The notes below the pieces were generated by a model. It was not told the DNA's origin. It searched no databases and saw nothing but the letters and a program-made list of their open reading frames with translations. 64,000 nucleotides of DNA, from NCBI GenBank assembly GCA_039707465.1, contig CM077648.1, positions 76,322,119-76,386,118 on the forward strand, in the 5' to 3' direction. This DNA is from Rhabdophis nuchalis (Eukaryota > Chordata > Lepidosauria > Squamata > Natricidae). Of this stretch, positions 21,651 to 33,396 are shown one piece after another. How positions within the stretch are numbered: the first letter of the stretch is position 1; the number at the start of each line of letters is the position of its first letter. The position numbers and the translations under genes were made by a program.

Positions 21651-23650
21651 TCCAATCACAAGCCTTCAGGGATTGTTCACTGCTACTACCTCAACACTGT
21701 GCGTGGTTTCAGATGCTCTTCCTCATTGAACACTAATATATCTTTACGGACAGCTATTTTTTCCTTCATTGCCTCTCCCCCTTGTCAAGTTTTTATTGAA
21801 CTATTTTATAACAAACTCCTGTTCTTTGAGAAAAGTGTGCACTCCATTTCTATGGTCCATTTTTACTCTGGAATGTGTAGTTTTTGATTCTTATTCATTA
21901 GAAGATTTCACCTACACCCCCAGTCGCTGGATAAGATTGCTACCTTTTTTTTCTAATGAGCCTAATATGTCACATTAATCAGCATAGTAAAATGTTCTCA
22001 ATAGATTCAATTCACTTGTCATAATTCTTTGCCTTGTCTCTATCTTTGATTCTTCCAAATGTTTTCAAAGTGCCTTTCAACTGAGAAATCTTGCCTGTTT
22101 AAAGCACATTAAATAGTTTAATCTATGCTCAAAGATAAGTCATTTGTATGATAAGCATCTTGTAACCCTGAATTCTTTAGGAGAAAAAGATGTGGAATGT
22201 TTCTTTCTTTCATAATATCTCTTTATTTTAATCAAAAAAGTAATAAAGAAAGAAAAGTATTTGCTTCAAAAGGTAAATGAAAACAAAAAAAGACTTAATT
22301 AATTTCTAAAAGTTATTGAAATCATTTACTGTTTCTTTAAACCTTTCTTGTTTCAACTTTCATGCTATAAAATTCAGGGTGAAATGTAATTTAAATAACA
22401 TTATATTAATACAATACAGTAAAGAAAATCAACTTCGATAGCAGAAAAATGTAATGAAAATTCCAATTACAGCTTTGATTACAAAGCATCACTGAAAAGT
22501 TATATAAATTTAAATGCCTGGATACAAAATAATATTTCTTAAACTGGTATCGAAATAATTATAAATGGAATACCAGGCATATCTTTTTCACATTTTAATA
22601 AGTTAAGTGGGATATTTGCAGGACATGGATGACTGTAATTAACATGTCTCTGTCCAGAAATGTTACTATAAATTATGTATTTTTGTTGGCGGTATAAAAT
22701 GTGTAGGTAAATGAATAACTTACAAAGCTGAATTTGGATTTTCTTAGTTTTTGATACAAATCATGCAAATTCCTGAAATATTTGCATGATGTAAACAAAA
22801 AAAAGAATTTTGGAAGCAACTATTTGGTATAGAATCAACTTAAAGCAAGCATAAATGAATAATAGGTTTTCAATCTATGCCAGCGTGGATATATTTAATC
22901 AAGTCTGTTTCAATATGTTCCATCTTTCCTTCGTAAAATTATGTTGCATTTAAACTCCCATGTTGGCTTGGAATTCCAGAGCCATGTGGCTGAATATTAT
23001 TGAATAATATCACATCTGAAAGGCATCATATGTTAGTGAAGACTGTAACGGTGAGAATGAAGCTCTTCCCGTTTTTATGTGTGACACAAAAACAGATGGA
23101 GCTTTGATCATATCACCATGGCCCCCATCTTCACTATCCTACCTTATTTGCAGACATGTGAAGACTGGTAAATCCCATCAACTGTTTGAAAAATGAACCA
23201 ATGAAAATGTATGTTTGATGTTGCATATAAATTGTAATCGTCTATTTTCCCCTAGAATTACTGAGACAAAAACTGCATAACTGAAGACATGAAAATTCTG
23301 AAATACAAGAATTCCATTATGCTTATTATTCTGGAAAGTACAAACTTACTTTATATGCAGTTGAAACAAGTTATTCTTCATCCACATTTCACACTCCTTA
23401 AAGGATACAAGCTTTTTGATTATTCTAGTTTATAGCAGAGCAGCCATGTCAAGTAATAGTTAGGATGTTACATAATTCAGGATGGACTGTCAGATGGAGA
23501 AAGCAGTTTACATTTGCTAAAATCTAGGATATACTACATAAGTCAAAATGCTTCTGCAAATTCTTATGTTCTTCCTGAATTTTCCTTAAATTTTGGTAAT
23601 CTATTTTGAGCAATGAATTATGACCCTGAAATTAAAAACTACCAAAACCA
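21651..23650. other. AT-rich sequence, nothing recognised
   Basis: About 2 kb of low-GC DNA without open frames or repeats I can name. Confidence 0.55.
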
Positions 23651-23651
23651 T

Positions 23652-23885
23652 ATTACAATACAATAGCAGAGTTGGAAGGGGCCTTGGAGGTCATCTAGTC
23701 CAACTCCCTGCCTAGGTAGGAAACCCTACACCATTTCAGACAAATAGCTATCCAACATCTTCTTGAAGACTTCCAGGGTTGGGACATTCACAACTTCTGG
23801 AGACAAGCTGTTCCACTGATTAATTGCCCTAACTGTCAGAAAATTTCTCCTCAGTTCTAAGTTGCTTTTATTGTTCTAAGTTCTA
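23652..23885 (-). mobile_element. CR1 LINE 3' fragment
   Basis: The plus strand starts ATTACAATACAATAGCAGAGTTGG and carries the CR1 3'UTR plus the last coding block in reverse complement. 5'-truncated at about 23885. Confidence 0.85.
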
Positions 23886-24580
23886 AGTTACTAATATTGT
23901 TTTTATCAGCTCCTAAAGGGCCAATATTCAAAGAACTAACTCAGCACTATTTATTGAGTCTATCTGAATTAACTGTATCACTCATATTATAATCAGACTA
24001 ATCAACTCTTCATGGAAAGGGCTTGTTTTGGATTTGAAAGGCCACACTTCACACAAGCTATACATCAGAGGGAAGTGGTTCATTCAGACTAAGAGTCAAT
24101 CCTGAAACATCTTACTACTCCAATTATGAAGAAACCCAGAGCCAATGGGGCTCAAGTACAGGATGATGATTGCCTCATTAAGTCTAATGGCTCCCTAAGG
24201 CACAAAAGGAATTGGATTAATAGACTTGGGTAGGCCAGGCAAATCTGAACAACATCAGGCTATTTCTGTGAGAAAGTATTAAAGCTGATAGTACCAGGGG
24301 ATGTGGGTTGGGAAATTAACTGTTGGAGAAAAATTATTTGAAATTGAAAAGTGACTCTCAGTTTCTATGTGTAGATGAGGTGTCAGCTGCCTGTGGAAGA
24401 AATTGAAAAGAATACTCCCTCTTATATGCACAACAATGAGATTTTTGTCATGGCTTTTTAAGGGGAAAATTGTTTTCTATTTTTTTTTATTAGAAATGGG
24501 AGCTCTCCTTACAAAAAAAAGACCCTATGGTCTTTTCTGCCCTTCTCGTTTTTACAGATAAGATTTTGATTAAGTAAAGT
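23886..24580. other. Unrecognised sequence
   Basis: No feature supported. Confidence 0.5.
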
Positions 24581-24581
24581 T

Positions 24582-24705
24582 TATTTATTTATTTATTTAT
24601 TTATTGGACTTCTAGACCACCCCCTCTCCCCAAAGGGACTCGGGGTGGTGTACAGGTACAAATTAAAACCATTACAATCAATAATACATATAACTAAAAT
24701 CGAAT
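24582..24705 (-). mobile_element. L2 LINE 3' end fragment with (TTTA)n tail
   Basis: A TTTATTTATTTATT run, then CCACCCCCTCTCC and GGGACTCGGGGTGGTG, the family's 3' terminal stem. Confidence 0.75.
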
Positions 24706-25948
24706 TAAATAAACCCCTGTACAAATTTATTTTTAAAAAAAGTGACAAAAATTCAGATATTTAAGAACAATTCAAATTTAAAATAGAAAGAAATGAAAAT
24801 TGTAGGGTTAGAATATTTAAAGTAGTCATTTTTTTTAATTAGGAAAAATATTAAGTACATTCTTTCTCAAGTAATGAGTTTATTTAAATCATTCTATTAT
24901 GACATCTTTGTATAGAAATCCTTTCTAGTCTGGTAGAACTGAACTGAAATCTGAGCTTTTCTGAAAACACATATTTTAAAAAGAGGCAAGCTGATTTTTA
25001 AGCTAATGGCAACAATCTAGAAAGATAACCATGGACATCTGTTCATAATAATGGGTCTAATTAACCAGAGCATATTGTGATTTAAAAAAAAAACCCAAAC
25101 CCATCCCAAAAGATATAAGAACTGAAATCAACAATCGAGAGATAAAATGCAAGAATCCGTGAAGCAATCAAGGGGACTTTCCTGTAAAGTCCATGAAAAC
25201 AAGGGAAGAAGTTATTCAAATTACAAATAAAGTCAACATGTTGTTCTTCACCTAAAATGGAAGACAGGCATTGTTCACTTACAGTTACCATTATTTGGAA
25301 GCTGCTTTCTCGTGATTGCAATATGTAAACATGTGGATATTGCAGACAGACTAATTATGTGCAGTAAGAAAGATACACTTCTTAAAATGATGAGAACCCT
25401 AGAAATAATCCGGGTGTTCCAACTTCAGAACTAATTAAATTTAGCAAGAATTCGAGGATCTATGCATGACTTTTATTAGTTCTGGCTCTGGAAATCTATA
25501 GAAGAGACATGAGCAATAGGTATAGAAAGCTAGATTTTGGTTAAAGACACTAATCATACCTTGACTTGATGTTGTTTTGCACAAGAGAGAAGGAGAAAGA
25601 ATCTGTGTCAGTCTATCAAGATTCTCTTGTTATACCCTTTAACAATTAAATAGAGTTTTAGTAATTCTAATGGCATCTGGTTTTTTTTACCTTTTTTTTT
25701 ACTTTGGTCTACCTCAAAGGTTTGACAATAGATTGAAGATACCAACATCTGTTTCATACCTGACTGCTGGAATAAATAAATAAAATAAAATCTTTTTCCA
25801 GCTATATTTTTAAACAAAGTCTATTTCCTTTTTATTAACACTGGGGTTTAAGCAAAAAATGTAACTACTATTAATTCTTATATGATTTTATATTGAATAT
25901 TTTTAATATCCATAACTTGATGATTTGTAACTATTGTAACTAGCTTGC
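24706..25948. other. AT-rich sequence, nothing recognised
   Basis: Short frames only. Confidence 0.55.
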
Positions 25949-25949
25949 A

Positions 25950-26014
<65 letters not shown>

Positions 26015-26020
26015 GAGACA
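25949..26020. repeat. Compound (GT)n(GA)n(GACA)n microsatellite
   Basis: Three consecutive simple arrays. Confidence 0.95.
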
Positions 26021-26049
26021 ATGATAGAAAAATGATTACCAGATTATAT

Positions 26050-26130
26050 AACAGATAACAGAGTTGGAAGGGACCTTGCAGGTCATCTAGTCCAACCCCC
26101 TGCCCAAGCAGGAGACCCTACATCTGCCTC
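26050..26130 (-). mobile_element. CR1 LINE 3' end fragment
   Basis: GCAGAGTTGGAAGGGACCTT...TCATCTAGTCCAACCCCCTGC is the reverse complement of the CR1 3'UTR. Confidence 0.8.
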
Positions 26131-26149
26131 CACCTAGGATTGAACTCAG

Positions 26150-26505
26150 TCGGCTGGCGACCCCCAGGGGGAGAGCCTTCTCTGTGGCAGCTCCTGCCCT
26201 CTGGAACGACCTACCCCCCGACCTACGTACGATCACTGACCTATGCCTCTTCCGCCGGGCCTTGAAAACGCATTTATTCCGTGCGGCCGGCCTGGTGTAG
26301 TTTTTAATCGATTTTAATTGACTTTATTTAGTAATTTTATTTGGTTTTAGAACAGGCCCCTAATTTAATTGACATTTTAATTGACATTTTAAAGTATTTT
26401 ATATATTCATGTCTTTATTGTTTTTATTATGCCTGTTCACCGCCCTGAGTCCCGCAAGGGAGAAGGGTGGTATACAAATTCAATAAACATAACATAACAT
26501 AACAC
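26150..26505 (+). mobile_element. L2 LINE 3' fragment with ATAAC tail
   Basis: Encodes the L2 C-terminal signature (GRAFSVAAPALWNDLPPD-like; CCAGGGGGAGAGCCTTCTCT), then the 3'UTR, the stem motif CACCGCCCTGAGTCCC and an (ACATA)n tail at about 26485-26505. Confidence 0.85.
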
Positions 26506-27459
26506 AACCTCCTGATGGGAGGCGAGAGCTCCACCTACCATATGTCCCCTATGTTTTAAAACATTAAACTGGTAAAAAAAAAAAAGTTATTATTTTTATC
26601 TTGCATGTGTTATACAGACATTTGATTAAAAAGTACAAGGAAATCAGTTTGTTGGTGTTCATATTTACAAAGTTTACAAAATTTAAATTATTAGACTTTA
26701 GCTAGTAGAATCATAAAAGCCAAGTGGATTAATAAAACTATTATATTTATGGATTTATGGTACTGGGTTTTTCTTAAACCAACACAGCTATTCTTTTTTC
26801 AAATTGTCATAGCACTGGTTATTTTTTTCCGGGAGAGTTTATAATGTGTGTGTTTTTGTTTGTGTGTAGCCAGCCAGCCAAACAAAGAGTTCTTGACCTG
26901 AGCACCTGTTTCATTGGGGTTGTGGGGGGGGAGGAGGTTAAGACTGCTAATTTGTTATGCATGGCATCACTTGAAACAAATGCAGTGAGGTGGAAGTTAA
27001 AACAGTCTGTTGCTCTGATTGTTGGCCAGAGGGGAAAGTAATACGACATAGGATGGCTGAGGGCAAGTCAACTGTTCCTCAGCAGCTTCTCCCAACAGAT
27101 CACCTTCTGGTAACAGGGGGAGGAAATGGAGAAAAAATCATTAGCACTTCAACAGTTTCCAAAACAGAGTCATATTTCCACAACATATTTTAAAGTAAAA
27201 ATTGGTAGGCAAATCCATAACTACTTAGATACCAAAAGTGAAAGAGATCAATGTTACACTTGCACTGTACGAATTTTGTTGTTGTTATGCTTACCCTGTT
27301 TCACACATTATTCTTGATAATACATGATGTTCACATGAGAAAATGGGCAACAGCCCTACATATTTCCCTCTAATCAACTTGTATCTAGCTGAGTGCAGTC
27401 CTATTGTTGTTCAGGAAACATACACATACACTTTGGTCTTTAAAACATACAAATACACG
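26506..27459. other. Unrecognised sequence
   Basis: No supported gene. The open frames overlap on both strands and look random. Confidence 0.5.
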
Positions 27460-27494
27460 AGAGGAGAGGAGAGGAGAGGAGAGGAGAGGAGAGG

Positions 27495-27587
<93 letters not shown>
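27460..27587. repeat. (GAGAG)n then (GA)n microsatellite
   Basis: About 45 bp of GGAGA pentamers followed by about 85 bp of GA. It produces spurious frames on both strands. Confidence 0.97.
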
Positions 27588-27590
<3 letters not shown>

Positions 27591-27954
27591 GTTAAGCTTC
27601 TTACCATGTGAAGTATTGTGGCTACAGATCTTCCCCATCAACCAGGGAGACTTGAGGCAATGATAGAAGTGCAAAACCATGAATCTTCATCTATCTTGTA
27701 CAAAATGTCTTCTCAATGCAGGTCAGGATGTTGAGTTGGAGTCATAATTTGAAGTATCATATGCCTGGACAATCTCTGTTATATATGTTGGAAAATCAGG
27801 ATACCTACTTTGAATTATTATACAGGATATTGAATTTGAAACTGGTACTAACAATTAATTGCAGTGATAAATTTGTATATCTATATTGATGTGAGTCACT
27901 TTGGGCGTTTTAGGAGAATTTCAAATAGATCCTAATCTAAGTATACCAACTTAA
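27588..27954. other. Unrecognised flank of copy B
   Basis: AT-rich, no feature. It ends with the 14-bp target duplication at 27955-27968. Confidence 0.5.
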
Positions 27955-28232
27955 ATAACATTTTTCTCTGTTTTGAAAAAGTTTTATTGGTTTTTACAAT
28001 TTTCGAAAAGGGTAGGGTAAGGGATACAGAAACATATTAAGAACTTTCACGTCGGGATCATTGGCCCTTCTAGGGCTTCATAATAAAACATTAAAAAAAA
28101 CATTTTTCCAAAAGTACTACAAGATGAAAATAAGTACAAAATTCCTAAATTCTCCATTCTATGCTAGCAGTCATGTACAAACATCCAGACATAAGGTTAA
28201 ACAATATTAATAATAATAAAAGAAAAGCAAAG

Positions 28233-29081
28233 TTATTTTTTCGATCTAAGTCTCTTGGCAATTGTATCTTCTTTTTCTCCTCCCTGGCCCCCAGCGGGCG
28301 GGGCCGTGGCCCCCTCCTTCCCCCCTGGATCTTCCCCCAGGATAGAGGAATGTTTTTTAAGAAAGGCTTCCGCCTCAGCAACTGTTTTAATCCTCACTCT
28401 TCCTTCATCCCAGAACACCAACATCCCTTCCGGCATCACCCACTTGAACCAGATCCCGTGGTCAAACAATTTTCTGGATAAGAAGGAATACCTCCTTCTC
28501 ACCTCCCTAATCTTTTTTGGGATCTGCTTCAAGATGGTGACTTCCTTTTGTTGGTAAAATAACGGGCCCCCTCTCTGCACCTTCAAAATTCCCTCTCTGG
28601 TTGACCTTCTAACAAATTTAATATGTATCTCTCTGGGTACTTCATTTATCCTGGCATATGCTGAATTTATTCTGTAGACTAGGTCAATATCCCCCCTGAT
28701 CTCATCTTTAGGTTTCTGTAAATATTCTGCTAAAATTGTGCTCATGAGATCAGGAAGGTATTCACCAGATTCTTCAGAAACATTCTGAAATCTTAAAAAA
28801 TATGACATCCTTTCAAAATCCATCCTAGACATATGACCAGACAAATCTGCAATTTCAATGTTGACATTTTTAAGTTCTCCCTTTGCCCCAGCCAGCCCCC
28901 CTTCCAGCTCCTCATTCTTCTGTGAATTCTCCAACACTTGCTTCCGTGTTTCCAGAAGGTCCTCCTTAAAACTTTTATTATCAGCTCTCAAAGCTTTAAT
29001 TTCCAGCACCAAAACTTGTAACACCGATTCCAAAGATGACATTCTTTGTTCCAATCCTGCCAATTCTGATTTTGATGCCAT
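28233..29081 (-). CDS. L1-type ORF1 protein, intact, 282 aa
   Basis: A complete frame from ATG at 29081 to a stop at 28233. N-terminal about 90 residues are heptad-rich (SLESVLQVLVLEIKALRADN..., predicted coiled coil and trimer). Residues about 105-195 form an L1 RRM-like fold, with YFLRFQNVSEE as the first strand and PREIHIKFVRRSTREGILK as the RNP1-like strand. Residues about 200-255 match the L1 C-terminal domain (IWFKWVMPEGMLVFWDEGRV). The tail is Gly-rich then basic (AKRLRSKK). In L1 biology the protein coats its RNA and aids reverse transcription, moving between cytoplasm and nucleus. It is shorter than human ORF1p (338 aa). The intact frame indicates recent activity or selection; it would need an ORF2 protein from elsewhere. 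Confidence 0.85.
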   Translation of the reverse strand: MASKSELAGLEQRMSSLESVLQVLVLEIKALRADNKSFKEDLLETRKQVLENSQKNEELEGGLAGAKGELKNVNIEIADLSGHMSRMDFERMSYFLRFQNVSEESGEYLPDLMSTILAEYLQKPKDEIRGDIDLVYRINSAYARINEVPREIHIKFVRRSTREGILKVQRGGPLFYQQKEVTILKQIPKKIREVRRRYSFLSRKLFDHGIWFKWVMPEGMLVFWDEGRVRIKTVAEAEAFLKKHSSILGEDPGGKEGATAPPAGGQGGEKEDTIAKRLRSKK

Positions 29082-29107
29082 GGTAAGCTGTTAAAGTCAG
29101 TGTCACT

Positions 29108-29116
29108 AAGATGGCG
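29108..29116 (+). promoter_or_regulatory. YY1-like AAGATGGCG motif, copy B
   Basis: Same position relative to ORF1 as in copy A (862-870). Antisense to the element. Confidence 0.4.
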
Positions 29117-29894
29117 TTTTTGGGGCGGGGCCGTTGAGGCAAATCAGGAGCAAAACAGTTCAGGTGAAAGTTGTAAAAGAATTCAAGACCCAGCAGAGAA
29201 ACACTTTTCACAATCAAAAACTTTAACAGAGAAGGCACTCAGGGAAGGAATCAATTAGTCCAGAAATTTCTTCATTAGTAGAGAGAGAGAGTCCATTTCA
29301 CGAAAAGATGTTGGTAATTTTCCAAAGGTAAAAATAGTCATTCAGGAACAAAGGGAACCTTCCTCCACCGCCCTGCCTGGGAGCCAGGAGGAGAAAATAA
29401 CCCAAGAAAAATTGTATCAAGCCAGCCAGACTTAGATACATTGTAAGAAAATAAGCCGCAGATCACTTTCGCTTATTTCAATGCAGTCCGGAAACAAAGT
29501 ATCCGCTTCCTTGCAACAAGGAGCCATTTCGGAACGCCGCTTTAAATCCGAGGGGGGATTTAACCAACAAACACCCCCCTCTACGTTCTTTCAATCCAGG
29601 CTGCCAGCATATATAATATTGTAAATCACTCACTCTTCACCTCGCTGCCAAAGCCCCAGGGAGCCTTCCGACCCGCATGCTCAGTTCTTTTTAAATTTTG
29701 CTGATCGTTACCGTCCTCCATTGGCGAAGGGAAACTCCCCCTGCAGCATGTCTTCCTTCGCCTAAACCGAAGACAAGGGCCGTTTCCCAGCCGCCGCCAG
29801 GATAAACCAGCCCAGGCAAGCCAGTTTTACGGAGGGACCCCCCAAAAAAGGGGGTGCCCCACCCCGTTAGGGGCAGAAAAAAGAACAAAACGGC

Positions 29895-29916
29895 GGACGA
29901 ACCCCAAGGTTCGTCC
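29895..29916 (-). other. 5'UTR hairpin of copy B
   Basis: Arms GGACGAACC and GGTTCGTCC (9 bp perfect, 4-nt loop), 33-55 nt from the mapped 5' end. Relative to copy A the pairs at stem positions 4, 7 and 8 have changed on both sides, preserving pairing. Confidence 0.65.
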
Positions 29917-29963
29917 GTCGCCGCCGGGAACAGGAACAGGAAGTCCAATATAACATTTTTCTC

Positions 29964-30948
29964 ATTTGTACATCACAAGGAACAGATTTAAGAAAATATA
30001 TTAAATATCCTGAAACTAGCTTCCAAAGAGAAGATGAAAGGTGAAAATTTAGGACAGAATGCATAAGTGTGTAGCTGCTAAGCTATGGCTTATTAGATAG
30101 AGATCATTACATGTGAACTGAAATCCATCAATGGGTTGTCAAATTGTTTTGATTGCTAAACAATAATACACTAATTAAATCATTAGAATGCCTTCAATGG
30201 TCTAAATGTATGAATGGAGTATACCTAAATTATATATCTAGATTCATGCAAGCACCATTAAAATTTCGGTAATCTTCTCTGCAATATTTGTGGAAATAGA
30301 TTCTTATTACTTTTTCATTCTTTAATTACTTCATTTTTAGGGGAGTAGAGCAAATATATATTTTGTTTTCTGAAAAATGACAAGCATTTTTTTCACTCTG
30401 ATGCCTTAGGAATATAATTTCTGTACCTACAAAGCAAAAATAATTATTATATTAAAATGAGGCAATTGCCCACCATATTCACATATGGTATATACACTTA
30501 AAATTTTTATAGTTATACAAGGTCTATTTGTTTGCGAACACATGTTTTAGGAAAATTCATATAAAATTTCAACTATCCATATCAGTTCAATATATTACCT
30601 CTAATATTAATAGCACTATTTACCAACATGGGCAATTCCTTGTGGCCATTGCAAAGTAATTTGTTTTATGTCCATCTACATTAGTCAATGGAAAATATTT
30701 TTTTTCTTCTAAACTAGATTGATTCAATTGCTTTAACAAAGATATGATGAATTTAGCTCAAAGTTCCTGATATAGTTTGCAATGTAATAAGTAATGGATC
30801 AAATCTTGTACCTGTGAGTTATTACAAATGCATAACAATGTGTAGTTGTTAATTCCTTATATATTCCATCCAAATAGGGTGTTGGCATCATTTCAAAATG
30901 AAATTCTTGTCTCAGGGAAATGAAATGTGAGAGACCATAAATAATATG
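29964..30948. other. AT-rich sequence, possibly a very old LINE fragment next to the Gypsy
   Basis: On the minus strand, 30480-30948 gives a stop-ridden translation with a Cys/His-containing stretch (LLCICNNSQVQDLIHYLLHC) reminiscent of LINE C-terminal domains. Similarity may resume after 35263. Weak evidence only. Confidence 0.25.
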
Positions 30949-31296
30949 TGTTAGATTCTCTGATGTTGTAGAGAATAGAGGGAGTCCAGCCAGGTTTGCT
31001 CAAACAATTGCTGTTTATTAGTTGCAGCAAGTAACAAAGTCAAATAGTTGAAATAACAGAAAAGCACGGTAGACAGGGGCTCCCGCGTTTGACAGCTGCT
31101 TATATATGGAGCTGTCAAACGGGGAGCCAATCAGGCCGCGGCAAGAGCCGGCTTCCCTCCAGGCGCGCCTTAGCCAATCAGGCGTCACTAGCGGTTAGCC
31201 GGCTTGCTACAGCCTGTCTCCATGGCTTCAAGTGGCAGCCTGGAAGACCTGCGGCCGGTCGTAAGTCGAGACCGGTCGCAGGTCGAGGACACAACA
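30949..31296 (-). repeat. Gypsy element 1, 3' LTR
   Basis: 348 bp, starting TGTTAGATTC and ending GACACAACA on the plus strand. By my count it differs from the other LTR at 11 sites (about 3%). On the minus strand it has a TATATAAG box (about 31091-31098) and an AATAAA signal (about 31016-31021). Confidence 0.95.
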
Positions 31297-31311
31297 CCCC
31301 TTTCCCCCCTC
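31297..31311 (-). other. Polypurine tract of Gypsy element 1
   Basis: The minus strand reads a G/A-only run (plus CCCCTTTCCCCCCTC) directly next to the 3' LTR, the expected position for plus-strand priming. Confidence 0.8.
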
Positions 31312-31612
31312 GGTCTGTGCATGCTTGAAGAACTGTCAGTCCAGGTGAGTGGAGCATGCGTAGTCCGCCAAGTAGGCGGGGCGGCGCCGGGACCACCCAG
31401 ACCACTTCAGTTGCTGCTGAGGATCCGACGAGGTAGGTCGCCCCTGTGGGAGCTCCTCCCTTCGGGGAGTGGAGCTCCAGGTGGTGACATCAGAGGGGCC
31501 TACTCGAAGAGGTGGAGCCGTTCGGACTGGTGAGTCGGGGCGAGGGGGCGCGGCGACCGGGGCATAGATGATTGGTGTTTGCCGGTTGGTTGCGGCGATG
31601 TAGGGCGGGCCC

Positions 31613-33366
31613 TTAGGCATTCCCAGCGGCTTGATCCAGGTGCTGCAGTGTTTGCCGGAAGGCGGCGTCCAAGTCAGGGGGGCCTGAATAAGCGAAGGCC
31701 CTGAGCGGAGGTGCGGAACAATTCCCGAATGGCCCAACCGGGGCAACTGGGCAAGGCGGATCCGGCACCGGGGTTGGTGGTGTTGGCAGGCGGCGCCTCA
31801 GCTGATCCAAGTGGCGCCGCCACTCGGATCCATCCGGGAGGCTGAGCCTAAAAGAGCAGGGACCCGTTAGCTCGGCGATTGTGGCCGGAACCCATTTAGG
31901 GTCTCCAGCGTAGTTGTGGGTGTACACAGGGTCCCCGGGCTGGAATAGGTGGGAAGGGGGGGCCCCCAGGTTGCAAGGCTGCACTTCGTTGTATGACGGG
32001 TGCAGCCTGTCCAGGTGGTCCGCAGGCGGCGACCCATCAAGAGCTCGGCGGGGCTTTTCCGGGTGGCCGGGCAAGGAGTGGAATGCTGACCTAACAGGTA
32101 AGCAGCCACCCTTGCAGGCCAGTCCCCCTTGGTCATCCTCCCCAAGGCCTCCTTGGCCGAGCGGACGGCCCTTTCCACCCGACCATTGGAGGCCGGATGA
32201 TAAGGGGCCACTGGCACGTGGCGGATCCCTTGCGAGGCCAGGAACTCCTGGAAGGTGGCGGATTGGAACTGGGGCCCGTTGTCGGACACCACGATGTCCG
32301 GCAACCCGTGCGTCGCGAAGAGGCGACGCAAGGCCCTGACCGTACTCTCAGCTGTTGTGGAAGACATCAAGATGACCTCCACCCAGCGGAAGTAGGCGTC
32401 CATGACCACCAGGAACGTCTGGCCTCGGAAGGGGCCAGCGAAGTCTATGTGGAGACTGGACCAAGGGCTCCGGGCATGTCCCACTCCCTGGGCGGCGCGA
32501 CCGGGGGGCGGGGCGGGTGGACTGGCAAGGGACACAGCCTCCGACCCAGGCAGCCACCTCCACATCCACGCCTGGCCACCACACATAGCTGCGGGCGAGC
32601 GCCTTCATCCAAGCTATGCCAGGGTGGTCAGCGTGGAGCGTCCGGAGCACCTGGTGATGGAGAGGGGGGGGTATGATGACCCGATCCCCCCAGCACAAGC
32701 AGCCGCTGTGGAGCGAGAGCTCCAGCTGGCGTGTCTTGTACGGCCGAAACCCTTCGGCCATGCTGCCCTGAGGCCACCCTCGCAGGACCCAGGTGGAGAC
32801 CTGGGACAGGACAGGGTCAGCCTTCGTCTGGGCAGCAACGTCCAAGGACGTCAATGGCAGGCCGGAGTCTGCCACGGACAAGACGGACAGTGCCGGCACC
32901 GGCTCCTCGTCCGCCTTGGGGAGGGGGCATCTGCTCAGGGCATCAGCGTGCCCGAGCTGCTTGCCAGGACGGTAGTACAGCGTATAATTATACGCTGCCA
33001 GGAACTCCATCCATCTGGTCATCCTGGGAGAGAGGATGGGGGGGTCGGACGGTCACTGGCCAAAAGCCCAAGGAGAGGCTTGTGGTCTGTGAAGACAGCA
33101 AAAGTCTGACCGTACAGGTACTGGTGGAATTTTTTGATTCCGGACACCATAGCCAGAGCCTCCTTGTCTATCTGGCTATAGTTTCTCTCAGTGGGAGACA
33201 TTGTCCGGGACCAAAAAGCAATGGGGGCTTCCGAGCCATCAGGGAAGGAATGGCTCAGGACAGCCCCCAGGCCGAAGGGGGAGGCATCGCACGCTAATGT
33301 CAGAGGCAGCCTGTCATCATATTGGACTAGGACAGCCTCTGACGTAAGCGTGGCTTTGACAGCCAC
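31613..33366 (-). pseudogene. Gypsy element 1 pol remainder: RNase H and integrase
   Basis: Pieces in order. 33366-33019: RNase H with LACDASPFGLGAVLSH and TDHKPLLGLL. 33022-32348: end of RNase H, linker and the HHCC zinc region (HxxxH...CxxC). 32586-31867: integrase core with the DDE residues visible in IDFAGP, SDNGPQF and NGRVERAV. 32074-31613: C-terminal GPY/F-like module (WVPATIAELTGPCSFRL). Breaks: a TGA in place of a Trp codon at 33397-33399, loss of one C from a poly-C run near 33034-33040 (seven against eight in element 2), and frameshifts near 32500 and 32020. Integrase would normally insert the cDNA; here it cannot be made. Confidence 0.88.
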
Positions 33367-33396
33367 GAACGCATGCGCTTCGCGGTCGCCCCAGCG

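Larger units (their letters stand above)
27969..29949 (-). mobile_element. Complete ORF1-only L1-derived (HAL1-like) element, copy B
   Basis: Flanked by a perfect 14-bp target duplication (ATAACATTTTTCTC at 27955-27968 and 29950-29963). That fixes both ends: 1,981 bp read on the minus strand as an 868-bp GC-rich 5'UTR, one 849-bp frame and a 264-bp 3'UTR ending in AATAAAAC...TTTTT and a short A-rich end. No ORF2, RT or endonuclease sequence lies between ORF1 and the 3' end. Long target duplication, A-rich 3' end and L1-type ORF1 indicate L1-machinery target-primed insertion. Mammalian HAL1 elements have the same layout; a squamate equivalent is my inference. Confidence 0.88.

Noticed and set aside
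27460..27587. CRISPR-like array
   Set aside because: Regular repeats here are microsatellites; no spacer structure exists anywhere in the window.
27343..27680. Frames rich in Glu/Arg or Ser/Leu on both strands
   Set aside because: Translation of the (GAGAG)n/(GA)n array.
30949..31296. Solo LTR
   Set aside because: A matching 348-bp LTR at 34915-35262, internal pol and a shared 5-bp duplication show a complete element.
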